Source: Delphinapterus leucas
Lineage: Eukaryota > Chordata > Mammalia > Artiodactyla > Monodontidae
Direction: 5' to 3'
Length of the DNA stretch: 64,000 bases
NCBI RefSeq assembly: GCF_002288925.2
Contig: NW_022098008.1
Span: forward strand, 293,085-357,084
In this document: piece after piece, positions 1 through 11,184 of the stretch
How the letters are laid out: each line of letters opens with the position of its first letter
Position numbering within the stretch: position 1 is the stretch's first letter
Translations under genes and position numbers: made by a program
Notes under the pieces: model-generated
Told to the model about the DNA's origin: nothing
Seen by the model: the letters and a program-made list of their open reading frames with translations, nothing else
Databases searched by the model: none

Positions 1-824
1 GAGCAAACTGCACGGAGGGCCTCCCCCGTGACCCCACCCCGTTCACCAGAGCTGCTGTTCCCCACGAAATGTGTGTCTCCTGCTGTCCTCCTGGCCTGGC
101 CAGGCTCCAGCGGAGGTCACGTCTGGGACGGCCCCTCAACTGCTCCTTCACCACCCCGGTGCCCGCTGGTCTGGGGGCCCCTGGAGCTGAGGCCAGCACC
201 GCGGGTCATTGGGCCCAGGGCCAGGTGCGGAGCACGAGTGACCGCTGACCCCTAGCGAACCCCCTGCCAAGGCGGCAGAGAGGGGCGGCCCAGGGCTGGC
301 TTCCGGTCCTGGGGCTCGTGTTCAGTCTTTAGCCGAACGTCTCCCCAGATTAGACATTCCCAGTGGACCTCGGATCTCAATCTCCTCTGACAACCGTGGG
401 GCCAGCGGGGCAGGAAGGTGCCGAGGAACCAGGTGGCCCTTAACAACAGCAACAAAACTCGGCCCCTGGGGAACTCGGAGTCCCAACCCCCCGCCACATT
501 CCTCTACAGCAGCTGGTTACCAGAACATCTTATTAATTTGGAAAACGGGTGGATGACACACAGGCTGACTTCACACCAGATGCTCTTGCTTGGAAGGAAG
601 CCCTGAAAACCCAGAGAAAATGTGACTTGAACTTTTTACTCATTGAGAAAGAAGTATATACACACACAGCGTGGACGGACGGGCGTGCCGTTCCAACCTC
701 TGTGCACGGCGGGGCCTACTGAGCGCTCACCTGTGTCCTGCACAGATGCCCGTCTCACCTGCCCACGGGGGGTCTGGGGGCGGTGGTCACCTGTCCCTCA
801 TCCCAGGCAGGTGGGAGACGGCAT

Positions 825-1190
825 CTTAACCTGACTTTCTTATCCCGAGTGAGGTTTGAGCGTCTCTTCCCATTTGGGAGACATTTCTTCCTTTTCTGTG
901 AACCATGCTGCCGCGTCACTGGGTTATCAGCCTTTTCTTACCGACGGGCAGCTCTTCGCGCACCGGCGCAGGTGTATCTTCACTTTCGAAGGTGTGGTCA
1001 CTTAGCTTCTTGTTCATGTTTTGCTATGTGCAGATGTCTCCTGTTTACGTAAATCTGTTGGTCTTCTGCTCCATGGCTTCTGAGTTTTGTGTTATGCTTT
1101 AAAAAGCCCTCCTTTCTCCTATGTTTTCTACTGAAGGTTTGATGTTCAATTTTTTACTTGAATTTCACCAAGAAAATATTTAAAAATAGT
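825..1190 (-). mobile_element. Ancient LINE-1-like fragment, minus strand
   Basis: AT-rich stretch with a worn minus-strand L1 ORF2 pattern: GAGTGAGGTTTGAGCGTCT, a CCCATTTGGG..TTTTCTGTGAA stretch, and CTGAGTTTTGTGTTATGC followed by AAAAAGCCCTCC. No open frame survives. The family call rests on recalled pattern only. Confidence 0.45.
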
Positions 1191-4100
1191 CCTGAAACGG
1201 AAGGACCTGCCCAACTCCGGAGAGAAAGGCTCCCGAAACCCCGCGAGTCAGCGTGGCCCCTCCAGCCCCTGGGGGTGTCAGGACCCCACCGGAACCCTCC
1301 GCCGCAAGGCCCTCGCCCAGACAGTCTCGGCACCCGTCTCCCTTGGGGGCCAGAGGTCGGCACCACCTTCTCACGTCTGCGGGTATCTGCCCGGCTGGGC
1401 CCCTAGCCTCCCGCAGACCCGGGAGACGGGCCGGACCAGCCCGGTTTTTACTTTACTCTTCCCATGTGGTCGCCAGTTTGCTTGCTTTTTCTCTCTGGTT
1501 GTCAGAAGATGTTTTGTCTTTGAGAGCATCCTCATAGCAAGGGTATATCTTAGCGCTGATTCTCCTCCTTCCTCTGATACGGGGGACGTTGGCTCAGCCT
1601 GCATTTCGAGGAGGCATCCCCGTCCCCGCAGCAGCCAGGCCGGCTCCTCGAGGCCATCGCGCTAACTACGCGCGTGCCGCGCGCTCATTGCTCACAGTCG
1701 GTTCCGGGCAGACTGCGGAGGCCAGTGGGGTCCAGCGAGCGCGCCGGGAGGAGGGAGTCAGCGGCTGCCTCCGCCCGCCTGCCACCCACAATCTCTCAGA
1801 CCTTTTGTCCGGCCGGTGCTTTGCCTCCAAACCTTCCGTCTGGTTCCTGCTGTCCCGAGCTTATTTCTCAGATCTCACCGTGTTACTTCTTTTCCAGTTT
1901 TCTTAGCTAGGAAAATCCTCTTGACATTTTCAGCACCATTTTCTTGTCTCAATTTGAGCTTCTGTCTTACTGAATCTGTATTCTGACCCTTGTCTGTGAT
2001 GTAAAGCTCCACGGAGACTTTCCTTCTGTTTCTTGGGTGACGTTTTATTCCAGGGGGTTCCTCCCTCCCTCGCTCCCCAGCTCCTGCTTCCGCGTCAGTC
2101 CCTGCCGCCCCGTGTCACGCAGCTCCGTCCGCACCCTCTGCCTCTCAGGTGTGGGGGGAATGGCCTGACGCACACTGGTTGCCTGTGCGGGTCCGCGCGC
2201 CTTCCCTTGAGCGAGCGGTCGGGGCGGACGGCGCTGCCCCTCCCCTGTGGTCCGAGGTCGCTGGCGTCAGGTTGGCCCCCGGCTTCTGGTCTGTCTGGTC
2301 TGGGGGGAGGGGGAGCAACAGTGTGCAGGGGGCCCCATTCTCCGTCCTCGCCCAGAGCTCCAGGGTCTCTGCTTCATGGGAATTCTTCACGAGCCGTCCT
2401 GCCAGCTGGGCCCGGTCAGGCCTGCGGGCGGCTCTCCCGTGACCACCATCAGACGGCAGTCCGCATTGTAATGAGCTAATTAAACTGAAGACTGGATTGA
2501 TCTTAAATGGCAATCTGTTAGTGGCTCAGCCATTAAGCCCATAATGGGCGTTTTAGGAGTTGGTGGGCCAAGCTCCAGGTGCCTGGGCGTCCATGTGTGC
2601 CTGAGGATGCTGTCCACCAGCCGGGAGGGAGGCCACTCCCGGTGGGGCAGGTCCCTGGGGGCCAGACCCTTCCTTTGGCCGCGGACTGTGCATGGTTAGG
2701 ACAGACAGTCACTCACGTCGCAGCTTCTGCGAGATGGCGGGGATGACGGGGTGGAGGCAGCGGCCAGAGCACGTGCTGGGCCCCTCCTTCCAGCATCCAT
2801 GGCCCCGGATGGCCGGGTCTTCTGGGGAAGCTGCGAGGACAGTGGAGGGGCTCATCGCCGCCACCCCTTGGCACCCCGGCCCTTGCTGGGGGCACCTGCT
2901 GGGGGCCTGCTCGCCAAGAGACCCCAACAGCAGCGCAGGTCCTGATGCCCCCCTCCCAACCTTCGCCTCCTTTGCCTCCAAAGACAGGAGGGCCCGTGAA
3001 GCAGTTCGGAGCAGCCACCTCGGTACCTTGGGCCCTGCAGCTCTGGGGCCTCCACGTCCGGCCAACCCAGAGCCTGGGCCACGGACATCGAGGGCCTGTG
3101 TCCTGGGGCCGCGCCCCTGGGAAGCGAGTGGCGGGGGCAGCCCTCCCCATCGGGCCCGCATTTGCTGGGAAGCCAACCCTTAGGCTGGGAGGGTGGAGGC
3201 CGCCTGAGGCCTCGAGGGACTCCCGCGCCCTATGTGTAAAGGGCCCACTTGGGGCCCAAGTGCAAGTCCGCCGCAGGGCCAGAGCCAGGCCGAGACCCAC
3301 AGGCAGCAGCTTCGCGGGCGACTGGGACCCCACAAGTGTTACAGGTGCCGATGCAGGGAGAGCACGTGACACACACCCGGGACCCGGCAGAGCGCTAACG
3401 ACCGCAGGAGACAGGACACAGTCTCTGTGGAGCACAAATCCAGGGGCGCCGCGTCGGCAGGGCCCCGAGGAGCCGCATGAGGCCGGGCCGGAGCTGCCTG
3501 CCCGCCGGGCCTCCCAACAGGGACTTGCAAGCCCACGGGTCTCTGATCGCCAAGGCCTGGGGAGTCACAGCTAATTAAGCACGGCTGCAGGACGGTAAGA
3601 GCAGAGACACGTGTGTTTACTTCTAATTACAAACCCTCGGACTGACGGTAAAGGTCCGGAGGCCCTGCGACCAGCCCGCCATTCTGGAGGGAGCCCTGGG
3701 CAGGGCGGGCACCGGAAGGTCGCTGCCAATGGCCCTCACGCCCCCTCAGAACGCGGCCGGGAGCCCGGGGCCCAGGGTCAGGCCCTCTGTGGCCACCGCC
3801 CCCAGGGACTGCTCGGCCGGATTCAGCTGAGTCCACGCGATGCAGCGGCGCAGTAAATCCCTTGGTTTTACTTTAACACATACGAGCCTTGGTAAGTCCA
3901 GCTCTGCTTCAAAGTCACCAGATGAATGGTGAAACACTTCCAGCAGAAGGATGGGAAGTCACTGGGATGCACAGGGGACCCTCCCCCTGCTCGGGAGGAC
4001 GAGCGGTCCGGGTGGGACCTGAAATGTCATACACTCAGGGGCAAAGACACACAGACACACCCACGCAGTGGCACGCACAGGGACACAAGACACAGTGACA

Positions 4101-4800
4101 CACACAGGGACACAGACACACACGCAGTTCCCAGCGCTGACTCTCCAGCACCCTCTACAGTCACGCCGTGGAGTCCCCGAAGCCCCTCCCAGGGCAGGCA
4201 CTGGCCCGAGGACCCTCGTCCTGTGCTCAGAGACGTCCACCCAGATGCCATCCCCTGCAGGGCAGGCAGCAACCACACAGCAGGTGTGACTGGTGATGTC
4301 ACATATAATTATATACATTAATGATAATAATTAACAAGTGCTGTCAAGTGAAGCCATGAGTGAGTGGCCTGGCCCCAGCGCCAGCTGGGTCTGCAGCCGC
4401 CAGCCCTGCTCCACCCACAGTGCCCTTCTCCCCAAGAGGCTTTTCCATCCTTCTTCTGTGTCAGCCCGCTCCTGGGTGCTCCACATACAAGGAAGCACAC
4501 ATTTTAAGCTTTTCTTTCTTATGATTTCATGATTGGCTCTGACTTAAAGACTTGGGAGAAGAATTCATGACAATCACACCTCATGGATGGGCACCAGTGG
4601 AGTGGCTCCCATTGTCCCAGCAATGGACCCGCTGTCAATAGTTGTCCAGCCAACTGTCCTCTGGGTAATGACCATGAGCTCTGGAAAAAATACCTACAAC
4701 AAACACAACACTGAAGAGAGAGTAAATGAAGGCAGACACCAGATGGGCTCTACACTTTTCCTTGTTTTTTTATGGCTTTTTTTCAGAGGGCAGGTCCCAG
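1190..4800. other. GC-rich intronic sequence, no gene
   Basis: Mostly unique GC-rich DNA of SLC9A3 intron 1. AT-rich patches at 1850-2040, 2460-2560, 3565-3650 and 4290-4350 stand out. No coding or RNA gene recognised. Confidence 0.6.
4046..4125. repeat. Imperfect CA-rich microsatellite
   Basis: Interrupted ACAC and GGGACACA units (GACACACAGACACACCC, CACACAGGGACACAG) over about 80 bp. Confidence 0.75.
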
Positions 4801-5194
4801 CTGGGGCCATGCAGAGCAGCTAAAACTCAAATAGAAACCTACAGTCTGACTGGATTGAAAAATCAGAGGCTAGAGGTCAGGGCAACCACAGGAGCTGAAA
4901 AGAGAGGGGGGAAATCCCAGAAAGGAAAGAGCCTGAGAGGCCAAACCCCAAATTCTGTGCACGAACTCTTGAAATCTCTGGCTGATCCTTGAATTACACA
5001 CAAGAGAGGCAGGTCCTGAGCTGCCAGCAGAAGCTAAAAATTCAGAGGTTTCAGCTGCCGTCACCACAGGGAGACACATTTGGAGTTTCAGTCCAGTCCT
5101 GGCAAAACCACAGTGCAGCAACAACACCCACCACAAAAATCAATGCTCTCCAGAGGAACATAACAGAATACAGAGTCTCTACAATGTATCAGTC

Positions 5195-5910
5195 ATAGTG
5201 TCCTGGAAACAAACCAAAATTACTAGACATACGAAGAAACAGGAAAATGGGATCCATAAATCAGTGGAGACCTCAAGATGATCCAGATGTTGGAATTAGC
5301 AGACAAGGACGTAAAAACCGCTATTATAACCATGCTCGAGAATGTAAAGGAGGATATGCTTGTAATGAATTAACAATAGTAAATCTCAGCAGTGGAATAC
5401 AACAGGATTTGGCAATTTTCTTCTAAAAGAGCCAGATAGTAAATTGTTTAGGCTTGTGGGCTACACATTCTGTTTTTCAGTTACTCAGCTCTGCCACTGT
5501 AGCACAAAACAGTCATAACATACATAAACAGATGAACACCACTGTGTTCCAATAAAACTTTATTTACAAAAACTGGTAGCCAGCCCATGGGCGTGGTCTG
5601 CTGGCCCTTGAAATAGAAGATATCTAAAAGAACCAAGCTGGAATTCTAGAATTGAAGAATTCAATCACCGAAATAAAAAAGTCAGTGGATAGGCTTAACA
5701 GCACATAGAGATGGCAGTAGAAATGATCCAACCTGAAGAACAAAGAAAGATCAACAGTAAACAGAGCCTCAGTGGCCTGTGGGACAATATCAGAAGAAAT
5801 TGGAGTCCTAGAAGGAGAGGACAGGGCAATGGAGTAGAAAACAATCTGAAGAAGTAATGACCAAAAACGTCCCCAATTTGATGAAAGGTATCAATTTATA
5901 GACTTGAGAA
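5195..5910 (+). mobile_element. Old LINE-1 ORF1-region fragment, plus strand
   Basis: Matches the style of L1M/HAL1-type ORF1-region DNA: GTGTCCTGG...AAATTACTAGACATACG, GGAATTAGCAGACAAGGACG, AAAACCGCTATTATAACC, GAGGATATGCTTGTAATGAA, and after an insertion AGAATTGAAGAATTCAATC...GGATAGGCTTAACAGCA...GAAAGATCAACAGTAAACAGAGCC. Frames are broken. Split by a DNA transposon at about 5410-5610. Older related sequence may extend left to about 4830. Confidence 0.6.
5410..5610. mobile_element. Non-autonomous DNA transposon fragment (MER-type)
   Basis: The segment GCCAGATAGTAAATTGTTTAGG, CTCTGCCACTGTAGCAC, GTGTTCCAATAAAACTTTATT and TTACAAAAACTGG is a familiar eutherian MER-class element body. It ends at about 5610 and is inserted in the LINE fragment, whose sequence continues on both sides. 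I cannot name the family with certainty. Confidence 0.55.
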
Positions 5911-7800
5911 CTACTTCAGATTAGATGATTTCTATTTCTCTGTCTTCAAGTGAAGCTGAGGGTCCAGGGCAGGTAAGTTTGGGTGCGGGAAGGGCCTAAA
6001 AGCTGCAGGTCAGAGGTGAAGTGGGCGCCTGGACTTCGGGGTGAGCTGGGTGGGGTCTGGGGCCAGGCTCTCAGAAGAGGAGAGCCTGAGCCCAAGCAGA
6101 TCACCACGGCAGAGCCAAGGCACAGATGGTTCACGCTGACGGTGTCAGTTTAATGACACACAGGGCGTGATTGCTGAAGGTAGCTGCTAATCAGGTCACT
6201 GAGACCTTACTTCACAAAAGAATTCATTGAACTTGAGCTGTGACAGGCACAGCAGCGAAAACAGCAAAGGCAGGTAGAGGTAAGGTTTCCAAATCAGAAT
6301 CACACAGATCCCGGCGCCGGCACCACACAAACTCCCTTTCTCTGCGGGAGGTGTAAAAAGGGCCACAGGACGGCATGTGCTCGGTGACTCTACTTTCACA
6401 GAAAGAGGAAGCTGGAGGCTGGTGGCACTGGAGGCTAAACAAACCGGAAAAGGCATTCTTCAAAGTTCTAGCATTTAAGAACATAAAGTTAGTTACATCA
6501 CAGGGAGCCATCGTGGGGGGAGAAAAGTCTTGACCTCGGTGGAGCTGCTGGTTGGCTGGAGGTTTGGAGACTGACTGCAGTGATCAAATTCACTGAAGTC
6601 CACCGGGGCCAGGATGCAGGATGCCCCACTCTGGCGTGGCTTCGGGGAATCTGGAAACAGATTTCCTGCAGAGGAGCAACGTTACATCTCGCTGACCTTT
6701 ATACCTTCGTGTGAAAAATTTCAGCAAGGCCATTTTCTCTGAGGATGTCTTTTGTGCAGATAAAGTGTGTGGGCAATGTCCCAAGGTGTCATAAACCACG
6801 TCTGCCATTCACGTGGCTGCCGGATCACCGCAGCCCCTGCTATCAGGGCGCTCCCAGCACTGGCCCCGAAGCCAGGACTTTGTCACAGGCCGCTGCCCAG
6901 ACCCAGAGCAGCAGGAAGTGACGGGACTATTGATTTCTGATATGGACACCGTGCTGCAGGGGGCAAAGGGCTCCCGAGGTGGGGAGACCATCAGGGGACC
7001 CTGCACGGGCACCGGGTCTTGAGAAAAGCTGGACTGAGCTATGTAAACTGTCCCTGGGGGCGAACAGCACAGCCAACACCCTCACTGGGACTGCTTTGCA
7101 CCCCCAGGTTCCCATCGTTTGGCCCAAATGCGTGCAGGGGGCTCAGGACCAAGGGCAGGAGCTGCCCCCCCCACCCCATGCTGGGGCCACCCAGAGGAAT
7201 AGCACCTGTCGGGGGGTCAAGAGACAGGGTTTCTGCACATTCGAGGGCTTTCCGTTCTGAGGGACCTGTGTTGCTGGTCACTAGCAAGTTATTATTTTAT
7301 TCCTTTTAGACTTGGTTTTCTTATCATAAGATGACAGTCTAGACCTTTCTGGGCTGCCGTAAAGATGAAAATCAGATTCCTGCAAGGAAGGTGGATTAAG
7401 TGTTTCCTTCCCAAGCCCGGTGGAAACAAAAGGGCAGTGGTGTCATTTATTTTCTTTATTTTTAGATTTTTGGCCAGGCCAGCAGGAAGGGGGGGTGGTC
7501 TGAAGACGCTGGCATCCTGGCCTCCCCACTCCTGCAGCCCCCGCGCTCCCTGCTGGGCACCGTGAGGTCGGCCCCCATATGCGCGGACCCAGCCTGATCA
7601 GCCACCCTGGGGGTGGGGCGTGGGAGGTCTTGGGCTTGAAAACCAGCGGCCGAGTCATGTAAAACACAAGCAGAGCAAGTGAGGAAACACTGCCGGGAGA
7701 GGCAGGTCCACACCGGGAAAAGGAGCTGCATCCTAGGCCAAAGGGTGCAGTCAGTGATTTACGAACTCCTGTTTATATGAGAAAATATGGGAGCAGAAAC
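5910..7800. other. Intronic sequence, no gene
   Basis: Unique sequence of mixed composition. No repeat or coding homology recognised. Confidence 0.6.
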
Positions 7801-7802
7801 TA

Positions 7803-8147
7803 AAAACTCAATGGAGGGACCTCCCTGCTGGTCCAGCAGTAAAGAATCCTCCTTCCAAGGCAGGGGACGCGAGTTCTATCCCTGGTCGGGGAACTGAGAT
7901 CCCACATGCCACGGGGCAGCTAAGCCCGTGTGCCATAACTAATGAGCCTGTGCGCCTCAACTAGAGCCCACGTGCTGCAAACTACGGAGCCCACGCACTC
8001 TGGAACCTGCGCGTCACAACTACAGAGAAGCCTGCGGGCTGCAACAAAGAGCCTGCATGGCGCAATGAAGATCCCGCGTGCCGCAGCTAAGACCTGACGC
8101 AGCCAAGAAAAAAAAAAATTAAAAAACCCAACAAAACCCAACGGAGG
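7803..8147 (+). mobile_element. CHR-type SINE (long form) with target-site duplication
   Basis: A tRNA-derived cetacean/hippo SINE lies at 7818-8132. It has the head GGACCTCCCTGCTGG, a B-box-like GTTCTATCCC, the body GAACTGAGATCCCACATGCC, a series of degenerate AGCC..GCGC repeats, a terminal GACGCAGCC and an A-rich tail. It is flanked by 15-bp duplications (7803-7817 and 8133-8147) that differ at two positions, indicating moderate age. It lies antisense to the SLC9A3 transcript. Confidence 0.88.
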
Positions 8148-9115
8148 TGTTGGAAGATGAAGTTAAAGGATCTCTCAGAAGACAGAGGAAAAAGACAGAG
8201 ACACCAATGCAGGAGAGGACATTCAAGAGTAGAAAGAGGACGACACAGGTTCTCTCAGAAGGAGCTAGAAGAGGGACAGAGGGAGACACACGGACGAAGC
8301 AGCCACAAACATCTCCAGATGAAAGGCTTGTGCTTCCAGGGACCAAGCTCGACAGATGAAATGAGATCTGCCTCAAAGCACATCATTACTGGGGAGAGGA
8401 GGAGGGAGGAGGGAGGGGAGAGGGGAGGGGGTCCCCAGCATGAATCCAGTAGGTCATCAGTCTGCTCAGGACGGTCGATGTCACCCTCTCCTGCACAGCC
8501 AGTCCGCAGAGGAAGGGGGGGAAAGTCACATTTGATGGAGAAGGAGTCCACCAAAGAGGGGCTCCCCAAGACAGAAGGCATGGGATGGCAGGCGGGGTGC
8601 CCCGTGGAGGGCAGAGTGACGGGAGGGCCGGTGCTGTGTGTGGCAGAGGGAAGCCCAGGGACCTGGTGTCTCGGGACAAAGCAGCAGACACGGGCGCTGG
8701 AGTGCTGTGTAGCACAGCAGCCCGCAGGGGTCTGGGGCAGGGAGTTACTTAAGTACATAGAAAATGGCACCACCGACCCCAGACAATAGTTAACTTTAGG
8801 TAAAACGAACGGTTGTGCAGGAAATGGAACAGTGATCCGTGCTATTCCAGGCCACGTCTCGTGTCGTCATAACAGTGTATGGCACTGAAACCTCGGTGGG
8901 AACGTCAGAACTCAGGGAGCAACACGTGGGTGGGGGCAGGTTCCCCACATCTGGGAAGCTCACATCACAGCTCCTTCCCGCCTTGCCCACCTCATGTCTG
9001 GTCCCGGCCAAGATAGCTTGAAATGCCCAACACATGGCAGCAAAGCCAGGAGCCACAGGGCGAGCACAGCGGCCTTGCTGGGGGCGGGGCCGCAGGGCAG
9101 ATGCTGTGCTCCCAG
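8148..9115. other. Intronic sequence, no gene
   Basis: Contains the polypurine tract at 8391-8432. The 8150-8390 part has an A/G-rich, LINE-like flavour that I could not assign. Confidence 0.5.
8391..8432 (+). repeat. Polypurine G-run tract
   Basis: GGGGAGAGGAGG, GAGGAGGGAGGGG, AGAGGGGAGGGGG: at least four G3+ runs separated by one to four bases, meeting the usual G-quadruplex pattern on the plus strand. Confidence 0.8.
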
Positions 9116-9119
9116 GTGA

Positions 9120-11180
9120 CACGATTAGCTGAGTAGAAAACCCCAAAGAATCAAGAGGAAACTCCTGGAGCTAGTAAGCGATGGTAGCAAGCCTGAAGGA
9201 TATAGATTGTCAGTTGCTTCCTATAAACTAGCAATGAACGTATGGAATTTGAAATTCAATACACAATACCATTTACATCAGCACCAAAAGAACCCATGCT
9301 TAGGTATAAATCTAACAAAATATGTGCTGGGCCTGTATGAGGAGAACTTCTAAACTTGGATGAAAGAAACTGAAAAAGATTTAAATAAATGGAGAGAGAG
9401 TCTACGTTCATGGAGAGGAAGACTCAATATGGTCAAGATATCAGTTCCCAACGTAATCCACAGATACAATGCAGCCCCAATAAAAAATCCCAGCAAGTTA
9501 TTGTAAGTGAATATCAAGAAAGTGATTCTCAAATTAACATGGAGAGGAGGTAAAAGACTCAGAACAGCCAAGGCAACATTGAAGGAGAAGGACCGAGTTG
9601 GAGGACGGACGCCACCCGACTCCAGGACTTACTGTGAAGCTACAGTAACCGAGACAGTGTGGTGTCGGGGACGGAATAGACATATAGATCAACTGACAGA
9701 ACAGAGCCCAGAAACAGACCCTATAAATGTGGTCACAGACCTTTGACAAGGGAGCAAAGACAACGCAACGGAGCAGAGACAGTCTCTTCAACAAATGGCG
9801 CTGGGACAAGTGACGTCCACACAGAAGATGAATCGAGACCTCACGCCCTTCACAAAAATCAACTCAAAATGGATCGGGGACCTGAAAAGCTATGAAACTC
9901 CCAGAGGATAAAACAGGAGAAACCTAGATGACCTCAGGTCTGGAGATGAGTTTTTAGACACAACACCAAAAGTATGATCTATGAAAGAAAGAACTGATAA
10001 GTTGGGGTTCCTTAAAATTAATGAAGTGTCTGTGAAAGCTAAGAGAATGAAAAAAGTCGTAGACAGGCATGAAGTATTTGCAAAACACACATCTGATAAA
10101 GGATTTGTATCCAAAATATGCAAACAACTCTTAAAACTCAATCAGAAAACAACCCAACTGAAAAATGGGCCCCAAGTCTAAAGAGATACCTTACCAAAGA
10201 AGAAGTGCAGACGGAAGTTAGGACACGGAGAGACACTCACACCATGCGCTGTTGGAGACACAAACGGAAACAGCACCACTGTTCATCCTCCACAATCATT
10301 AAAGTCCAGGCACTGACCACACGAATTGCTGGTGACGACATGGAGCTCCAGGAACCCCAGTGGGGACGCAGAAGGGCGTCGCCGCTCTGGAGGACAGTAC
10401 AATAGTTTCTTACAAACTCAACACACTCTTACCATGTGATCCAGCAATCATGCTCCTTGGTATTTACACAAATGAGTTAAAAGCTTACGTCCACACAAAA
10501 CCCTGCACACAGATGTTTATAGCAACTGTATTCGTCACTGTCAAAACTTGGAAGCAGCTAAGGTGTCCTTCAGCCGGCAAACGGATAAACTGTGGCCCAT
10601 CCAGACAGTGGAGCATTCTGCACCAAAAAAGAAGTGAGCCATCAAGCCATGAAAAGACGTGGAGGAACATTAGATGCATGTGACTAAGTGAGGGAAGCCC
10701 ATCTGAAAGGCTGCATCCTGTAGGATTCCAACTCTAGGATATTCTGGGAAAAGGCAAGACCATGGAGACAGTAAAAGCCTCAGTGGGTGGGACTTCCCTG
10801 GCAGTCAGGTGGTTAAGACTCCGCTCCAATGCAAGGGACACAGGTTTGATCCCTGGCTGGGGAACTAAGATTCCACAAAATAGAAATAAATAAAAAAGTA
10901 GATACACGTCATTAGACATTTGTCCACACTCATAGATTGTATGACACTGATGGAAATTTAATGTAAACCTTGGACTTCAGTTAATAATAACGTATTGATA
11001 TTGGTTCATCTATTGTAACCAATGATCAGTGCCAGTGCAAAATGTTGACAACAGGGAAACTGTGTGTGTGTGGCGGGGGGAGGGGAATGGGGATGGGAGT
11101 ACAGGGAACTCTCTGGACTCTCTGCTCAATGATCCTGTAAATTTACAACTAAAAATATTCAGTGTACTAATTTTTAAAAG
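9120..11180 (+). mobile_element. LINE-1 (L1M-type), 5' truncated, plus strand
   Basis: From the middle of ORF2 (GAGTAGAAAACCCCAAAGAA; ACAATACCATTTACATCAGCACC; TCAATATGGTCAAGATATCAG) through the C-terminal ORF2 region (about 10360-10680) into a 3' UTR (GTAAACCTTGGACTTCAGTTAATAATAACG, then GGGAACTCTCTGGACTCTCTGC) ending near 11180. Reading frames are interrupted throughout. It carries a truncated SINE at 10789-10897. It lies antisense within SLC9A3 intron 1. The 3' portion parallels the copy at 39.7-41.3 kb. Confidence 0.85.
10789..10897 (+). mobile_element. CHR-type SINE, truncated
   Basis: The SINE head GGGACTTCCCTGGCAG, the B box GGTTTGATCCCTGGC and GGGGAACTAAGATTCC are present. The body is then cut short and followed directly by an A/T-rich tail. 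It is inserted in the 3' part of the L1 at 9.1-11.2 kb. Confidence 0.8.
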
Positions 11181-11184
11181 CCAG

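Noticed and set aside
2713..3435. 240-codon minus-strand open frame, same strand as SLC9A3
   Set aside because: Considered as a possible internal exon, but it has no NHE3-like membrane helices and no other homology.
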